The notes beneath the pieces are model-generated. The model saw nothing but the letters and a program-made list of their open reading frames with translations. It did no database searches and had not been told where the DNA came from. A stretch of 64,000 nucleotides of DNA from a virus. The stretch lies in the IMG/VR virus record IMGVR_UViG_3300017593_000150, positions 1-64,000 of that record; one strand, 5' to 3'. How positions within the stretch are numbered: the first letter of the stretch is position 1; each line of letters begins with the position of its first letter. Shown here one piece after another: positions 59,780-64,000 of this stretch. Both the position numbers and the translations under genes were made by a program.

Positions 59780-60346
59780 TTTGTCACCTCCTTGTTCTGA
59801 ATTAACATCCCTTTGTAAGGGGACGAAGTCATTATCGCTCGCACTCCTTTGTACATACCACGATTGAATCTCTGCTTCATCAACAGCAGGTACGGAAACA
59901 ACAGATACCTCAAGCAACTTCAAGTTATCAACAACTGACGTGGACCTTCCAGTATTCTCATCCCACTCTTCATGAGAAGCTAAAATCCGTCCGCGGATCG
60001 AGAACTTGTTCAACGTTCCTGATTTGATCTTCTCCTGAATCTCTTGCTCTGTCTTATCAATTACAGCAATTGTAAACAACCCCTTATTATCCAACTTCAC
60101 CTCATGAATGCGGCCAATAGGGCGATTTTGATCATGATTGAACAACACTGTGCTTCTCTTCTTCAGGTCCTCAGCAGCGTTAGACAATGCCTTCCTAGAT
60201 ATGACAGCATTATCCAAACCTTTATCATAAGTTGTAGCATAACCTGCGATCACCAACTCCCCCGGATTAGCAATCTTCTCGGAAACCTCAGCTGGAGCGC
60301 GAATGAATTCTGGATTTAACTGAAACAAGCCGTTCTCAAACCTCAT
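59201..60346 (-). CDS. Prohead protease-scaffold (HK97 type, 381 aa)
   Basis: The ATG at 60346 follows AAGGAGG; a further 27 codons upstream are unlikely. Residues ~1-170 hold the U35 serine protease: LVIAGYATTYDKG, STVLFNHDQNRPIGRI with the catalytic His, LNKFSIRGRILA with the catalytic Ser, and LLEVSVVSVPAVDEAEI. The rest is an acidic coiled-coil scaffold (KELEEQELEEKEEEALEEEEG) with a PYPYPYPYP repeat at ~281-289. The protease matures the capsid and removes the scaffold. Confidence 0.88.
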   Translation of the reverse strand: MRFENGLFQLNPEFIRAPAEVSEKIANPGELVIAGYATTYDKGLDNAVISRKALSNAAEDLKKRSTVLFNHDQNRPIGRIHEVKLDNKGLFTIAVIDKTEQEIQEKIKSGTLNKFSIRGRILASHEEWDENTGRSTSVVDNLKLLEVSVVSVPAVDEAEIQSWYVQRSASDNDFVPLQRDVNSEQGGDKMSDKEMKELEEQELEEKEEEALEEEEGTEELIEAVESSQLELLLDLDERVSALVERADELLKAANLDAVMKKLDEAMEMLKKILDKLEKYPYPYPYPYPAKKSAEIEESVEELDLEENAEEPMQEVLESVRALTDEVKELKETVVVRGERSEEAPEDAIRQFLESEEYKNADPSEKMRMLWDFTEKYKGGEK

Positions 60347-60423
60347 CTTGCACCTCCTTCCTGTTCCAAATTTTTTCCATAATAAAGTCACAGGGAACCT
60401 AAATTTGGGCAAGGGGTCCACGG

Positions 60424-61314
60424 TCACACTTTCAAACTGACCTTATGCCAAGCCCCCTCTTCCAAGTACTGATACTGTCTCTGGCTCTTCAGAGCTAACA
60501 CCAAACTATCCCGCACCTTTAAACGTTTCGCTTTTGACTCTATAGTCCAATACTGAAAAGCTCTTGGAATTCTCTCCTTCAGTGCCTGGGGCAGCCCACT
60601 AAAATGCACAGGGGAAATAAATCGTTTCTTTACAGCTCGTGTAGAAAGAACATACGGGGTCTGGTTCTTTGCTTTAATCCAAAGAAAACCACTAATTTCC
60701 TTACCCTCTTCCAGCTTCTGGGTCGTCCCAACAAGTACGGGTCGGGCACTGGCAGTAAAGAAGGTAAAGTTCTTACCAAAAGGTCGAAGAATGTACCGTC
60801 CTCTAAAAGCCTTACCCTCAGTAAAGTAAAACTCAAACTCGTCCAGTTTCCGAGTTAAATGTTCCACTTTACCTTTATCAACAATCGTCATATAGGACCA
60901 CCATTTGCGCAAAACTCGAGCGCCAATAGTGCCTGGAGGAGAGATGTACTTTTTCACTCTCATCCATGCCTTAGCTTCCGGTAACTTAACAGTTGCCGCT
61001 AAGCTGCGCTGGCCCTGAATTTCTCCTGTTTTGAAGTTTAGTTTGAAGTTCTTAGGGTCTCGAACAACTTTCAAGAACTCTGTCCAACCCTTCGGTCCAT
61101 TGGGGCGGCGTTTGACAGCACCTTGCTTGTAAATGAACAAGGTAACTCCAATCACGTTATTGGGGTCGCCACAGTAACCCATTCGCAAGTCTCCGTGGAG
61201 GACGCTAGCCCAATGAACGTGAAGAATGTAGTCGAATTTACCTTCACACCAAACTAAAAAAGGGCTGAGGTACTTCTTAAAAGTATAGGAAGTTACCGAG
61301 ATATTCTCTCCCAC
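60424..61314 (-). CDS. LigD phosphoesterase-like phage head protein (296 aa)
   Basis: The segment FDYILHVHWASVLHGDLRMG near residues 27-46 follows the H-x-H/W...H-x-D-x-R pattern of LigD 3'-phosphoesterase domains and of related phage head proteins (HWRGKSVHLDLRLE). Later TLFIYKQGAVKRRPNGPKGWTEF and the WSYMTIVDKGKVEHL block continue the domain. The C-terminal part is basic. It holds the slot between terminase and protease where a portal is usually encoded, but it is far shorter than any portal I know. Activity is not established. Confidence 0.5.
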   Translation of the reverse strand: MGENISVTSYTFKKYLSPFLVWCEGKFDYILHVHWASVLHGDLRMGYCGDPNNVIGVTLFIYKQGAVKRRPNGPKGWTEFLKVVRDPKNFKLNFKTGEIQGQRSLAATVKLPEAKAWMRVKKYISPPGTIGARVLRKWWSYMTIVDKGKVEHLTRKLDEFEFYFTEGKAFRGRYILRPFGKNFTFFTASARPVLVGTTQKLEEGKEISGFLWIKAKNQTPYVLSTRAVKKRFISPVHFSGLPQALKERIPRAFQYWTIESKAKRLKVRDSLVLALKSQRQYQYLEEGAWHKVSLKV

Positions 61315-61376
61315 ACCTTAATCCCCCTAACATCTTAAGAAAAGCTTACTAGGATAACACAGAAAAGTGCAAGACG

Positions 61377-62822
61377 TCAGAGTTCTACGACAGCATATCC
61401 GCGGCCTACTCGCTTTCCTTCTAGGAAAAGCCTAATTGCTTCACGACTAAACCACCAAGCAAAAACAGTGTCGTCTTTCTTACTATAAGGATACGACAGT
61501 ACCTCTCTTTTCCATTGGCACCAAGAACAACTACACTCAAGAGGGTGATCCCAAGAAGGGATCATCCACATATTATTATCAAGTTCCACTCTAAGAGAAG
61601 GGATCCCTACCGAAATCAAGTGCTTTTGAACGCCTGTGTAATACGGTTTTAGAGGTAATTTACTTACTTCAGAAATCCAATCTTGCATCATAGACTGAGT
61701 AGCGTTTGACTCAATCATAATCACTTCGGGTTGGTACTGCTTGTACATCCGAATGAGCTTGCGGGTCACATCAGGAGCTGGTTGCTTCAACCGAGCTATT
61801 TCAACAGGCCACCGAATTAGAGTTTCAGCATTCACCCGCACCACAAAAATCACCGAAAAATCATCTCCATGTCCAGCTGAAATATCCACCCCAAAGTAAC
61901 ACTTGATAAGAGAAGGATCCACATCGTTATACTCAGGAGGATTAGACCCTGGAGAAAGAGGCCAATCAGACCGTTGTTTAAATGAAGATGGCGGGAAAAG
62001 AGCAGTATCTACACGTGTTGGACGATGGCGAAAGCCTTTATCGAAAGCCAAAGGGTTTTCCTTCCACTTCTTATAAAGCTTCTCTCGCGACCACACTTGG
62101 GGCCATAGAGGGTCAAAGTTATCATTTATCGCCCAAACTTTACGAAACTCCCAGTCTTTATTCCTGAGCAATTCAGAGAGCAGATCGTCTTCATGCCAAA
62201 TAGTACCAACAACTACCGCTTGGTTCCCTTGTGGTTCGAGAGTATTCATCCAAGTATCATAGAAAGCTTCCTTTACTTTTCTCCGCAAACCTTCAGTAAC
62301 GCAGTTCAAATTATCAACCATGTCATCTCCAATTATCACATCTGACCTACCTCCGGCCCCTGTAGATAGAACACTTCTTGCTTCGATCGTAGGATCACGA
62401 AGAACCAAAGAACGCTCCACATACAATCTATCCTTCGTCCAATAACGTGTCTTTGCGGGTCTAATCTCAGGAAAAACAAACTGGTACCTTTTATTAAAAA
62501 GAAGAGTACTCGAAACTGCGGCTAAAATCTCTCTACCCTTGTCAATAGAGTTAGTTATGATCTTAATCCTTATATTGGGGTTACGCCCAATCAACCACGT
62601 CGAATACGCAATAGAAACTATGGTAGTTTTAGAGTGGGCCCGAGGAGCAGCAATCACAACTCGAGAACACTTCATAAGAGCGTCAATCCACTCTCGATGC
62701 ATTGCCGACACTGGAAACCCAAAAACGAAGATCAAGTAGTGAAGGAAACTATTTTGGCAAATAGTACGAAGCTTCTTTAACGAAATGTGGAACTTACTTT
62801 GACTCAAATCTCGAGAAGGCAT
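61377..62822 (-). CDS. terL: Terminase large subunit (481 aa)
   Basis: Cuts and pumps DNA into the prohead. The ATPase has Walker A APRAHSKTT (59-67), SDVIIGDDMVD as Walker B near 160-170, and VVVGTIWHEDDLLSELL as the coupling region. The RNase H-like nuclease has FGVDISAGHGDDFSVI near 307-321 and VIMIESNATQ near 370. Length normal. It overlaps the upstream small gene by 29 nt. AGGAAG precedes the ATG. Confidence 0.95.
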   Translation of the reverse strand: MPSRDLSQSKFHISLKKLRTICQNSFLHYLIFVFGFPVSAMHREWIDALMKCSRVVIAAPRAHSKTTIVSIAYSTWLIGRNPNIRIKIITNSIDKGREILAAVSSTLLFNKRYQFVFPEIRPAKTRYWTKDRLYVERSLVLRDPTIEARSVLSTGAGGRSDVIIGDDMVDNLNCVTEGLRRKVKEAFYDTWMNTLEPQGNQAVVVGTIWHEDDLLSELLRNKDWEFRKVWAINDNFDPLWPQVWSREKLYKKWKENPLAFDKGFRHRPTRVDTALFPPSSFKQRSDWPLSPGSNPPEYNDVDPSLIKCYFGVDISAGHGDDFSVIFVVRVNAETLIRWPVEIARLKQPAPDVTRKLIRMYKQYQPEVIMIESNATQSMMQDWISEVSKLPLKPYYTGVQKHLISVGIPSLRVELDNNMWMIPSWDHPLECSCSWCQWKREVLSYPYSKKDDTVFAWWFSREAIRLFLEGKRVGRGYAVVEL

Positions 62823-63159
62823 CTACCACTTCCTTAAACTCCTGAAGAGCTTGGTATGCGAGGTCCTGTTCTCCTTTCTTGTGCTTGCCGTGTAACTCAT
62901 GCTTAAACTTTAATACTAATTCCAAACCACGGAGAACGTCACTCCAATTCTTCGGCCTAATGCTTTCATTACCGCGTAACTCTTCTATTATCCTCTCAGC
63001 AATTGTATCAATCGCTTCCTGTTCAGGCGAACCAACCTCAGATGGAATGTCCTCCTGCTTAGGTAAGTCCTCAGAGGCAGCTTTACCCAACCCCAAGACC
63101 GGAGGAGACTCTAAATCGTCTAACGAGTGATCAAGAAAATCTTCAAGTTTCTTTGACAT
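62794..63159 (-). CDS. Candidate terminase small subunit (121 aa)
   Basis: The start at 63159 follows AAGGAG; ten more codons upstream are not required. The protein is acidic at first (MSKKLEDFLDHSLDDLESPP) and helical later (IDTIAERIIEELRGNESIRPKNWSDVLRGLELVLKFKHELHGK...YQALQEFKEVVDAF). The place directly before TerL, the size and the helical C-terminus fit a small terminase, but a clear DNA-binding HTH is not seen. Confidence 0.45.
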   Translation of the reverse strand: MSKKLEDFLDHSLDDLESPPVLGLGKAASEDLPKQEDIPSEVGSPEQEAIDTIAERIIEELRGNESIRPKNWSDVLRGLELVLKFKHELHGKHKKGEQDLAYQALQEFKEVVDAFSRFESK

Positions 63160-63799
63160 CCTCGAACTTCTCCTTCTCTGAGGTTTCAATTCCCCAACTA
63201 GGTACCAGAAAATACCGTGAGGGAAGTTTCAAGTTAACATCAAAATAAGTAGCCTCGTTAAATGGAAGAGGAACCTCCCTTACCCCATCCCGTGTAAACA
63301 CTGTCCTTGTTAACTTCTTTTTAACCTCGTGGAACTCCCTATCAAACGTCCTGCTATTAGTCTGACATACAATTCCTCCCGGGGAATAAAACCAAATTCC
63401 TATGGTGATATCACGCCCTTTTAATCGTTCGAGGACATAACCCCGGTGAACTTGTTTAAACGTGCGAGAGTGTCTGCCAGTATTAGCAGGTAAAGATACT
63501 CCTTTCTTTCGCTCCTCAGCTGTAATACAGTAGAAATCAGGCGCAAGAATCGAACTGAGTTCAACAGGGGTAAACTTTACTACTCGAACTGTTGGGGGGG
63601 AATAGCTAAGCTGAATCTCCCCTCGATCAAATACACGCTCTACTAACTGTACCCCTCGAGATAGTACCTCTTGTAGAGCTTTGTTCTTTGTGCTCACAGT
63701 CATATTCCCTTCTTTCCACAACCACGTCCCTACAAGGGTACCTTCCTTATCAACGATATAACCCAATTCAGTTTTTACTTCTTCAAACCGGCTAGCCAC
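63143..63799 (-). CDS. Hypothetical protein upstream of the terminase (218 aa)
   Basis: GTG at 63799 has AAGGAGG upstream and overlaps the preceding gene by 25 nt. Mixed alpha/beta composition, with LVERVFDRGEIQLSYSPPTVRVVKFTPVELSSILAPDFYCITAEERKKG and GRDITIGIWFYSPGGIVCQTNSRTFDREFHEVKKKL. No family is recognised. It is basic overall and lies in the packaging operon. Confidence 0.45.
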   Translation of the reverse strand: MASRFEEVKTELGYIVDKEGTLVGTWLWKEGNMTVSTKNKALQEVLSRGVQLVERVFDRGEIQLSYSPPTVRVVKFTPVELSSILAPDFYCITAEERKKGVSLPANTGRHSRTFKQVHRGYVLERLKGRDITIGIWFYSPGGIVCQTNSRTFDREFHEVKKKLTRTVFTRDGVREVPLPFNEATYFDVNLKLPSRYFLVPSWGIETSEKEKFEDVKET

Positions 63800-64000
63800 T
63801 TCAAAGCCTCCTTTTTAGTCTTGAAAGAAGTCAATTTCTCATACACATCAATCATACTCATCTTACCTTCAGCTACAACCGAAACAATCTTGTCCATAAA
63901 AACCTCTAAGTCTCTACCTTCGAGCTTCAAAGTCTTCTCAAGAACTTCGCGCACATCCTTTAGAGTTACTAGAGTCTTTTCGGGAAGAGAAGGTGCCTTA
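63775..64000 (-). CDS. Partial protein, 5' end outside the window
   Basis: A frame open from the window edge ends at TAA 63775-63777. The visible ~74 residues include LPEKTLVTLKDVREVLEKTLKLEG, RDLEVFMDKIVSVVAEGKM, IDVYEKLTSFKTKKEALKWL, strongly helical. No domain is recognised; it belongs to the packaging operon. Confidence 0.45.
   Translation of the reverse strand, partial: KAPSLPEKTLVTLKDVREVLEKTLKLEGRDLEVFMDKIVSVVAEGKMSMIDVYEKLTSFKTKKEALKWLAGLKK

Overview
This is a stretch of a tailed double-stranded DNA bacteriophage genome with a siphovirus-type plan. The evidence is a large terminase, HK97-type protease and capsid, connector and stopper genes, a tail tube gene, a frameshifted tail chaperone pair, a 2205-residue tape measure, a GTA-like tail tip and a small lysis cluster. 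Strong AGGAGG-type ribosome binding sites precede most genes, so the host is a bacterium; nothing seen fixes which one. No tRNA, rRNA, CRISPR array, integrase or DNA polymerase was found.

Almost everything is on the minus strand and should be read from high to low coordinates. 64.0-58.1 kb is packaging and head: a partial gene, an unknown, a candidate small terminase, TerL, a LigD-phosphoesterase-like protein, protease-scaffold and major capsid followed by a terminator. 58.1-53.4 kb holds connector, stopper and tail-terminator genes, with a glycosyltransferase of family-2 type inserted and a Com-like zinc protein at the end. 53.4-41.3 kb is the tail shaft: a tail tube gene split by a group I intron with a LAGLIDADG endonuclease, chaperones made by -1 frameshifting, tape measure and three structural proteins. 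41.3-32.4 kb is the tip and adhesion module (DUF2341/LamG giant, a family-9-like glycosyltransferase, BR0599-type protein, two NlpC/P60-like proteins without the usual histidine, tip protein). 32.4-20.6 kb is lysis, decoration and fibres, with two visibly damaged genes. 20.4-12.9 kb carries a mono-ADP-ribosyltransferase, a membrane-active protein, a sugar-nucleotide epimerase containing two mini-inteins, and two paralogous HExxH metalloproteases. Four of these share a short TxxGRRI-type motif and may be virion-borne effectors.

12.9-10.9 kb is a two-gene plus-strand operon: a degenerate Dam-like methylase and a protein resembling the archaeosine synthase / DUF6884 group. With the queD gene at the window start, this suggests deazaguanine modification of DNA. 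10.9-5.4 kb is a gene-sparse accessory region with a ParB-like gene and an unusual density of repeats: five copies of a GGGCCAT-centred palindrome, four of them inside a conserved ~85-bp element; five tandem 33-38-bp iterons; and several long inverted repeats. It looks like a partition or replication locus. 5.4-0 kb is small minus-strand genes around a reverse transcriptase flanked by two candidate structured RNAs.

Four genes are broken by in-frame stops or frameshifts. These may be real decay, recoding or indels in the assembly; the sequence alone cannot separate them.
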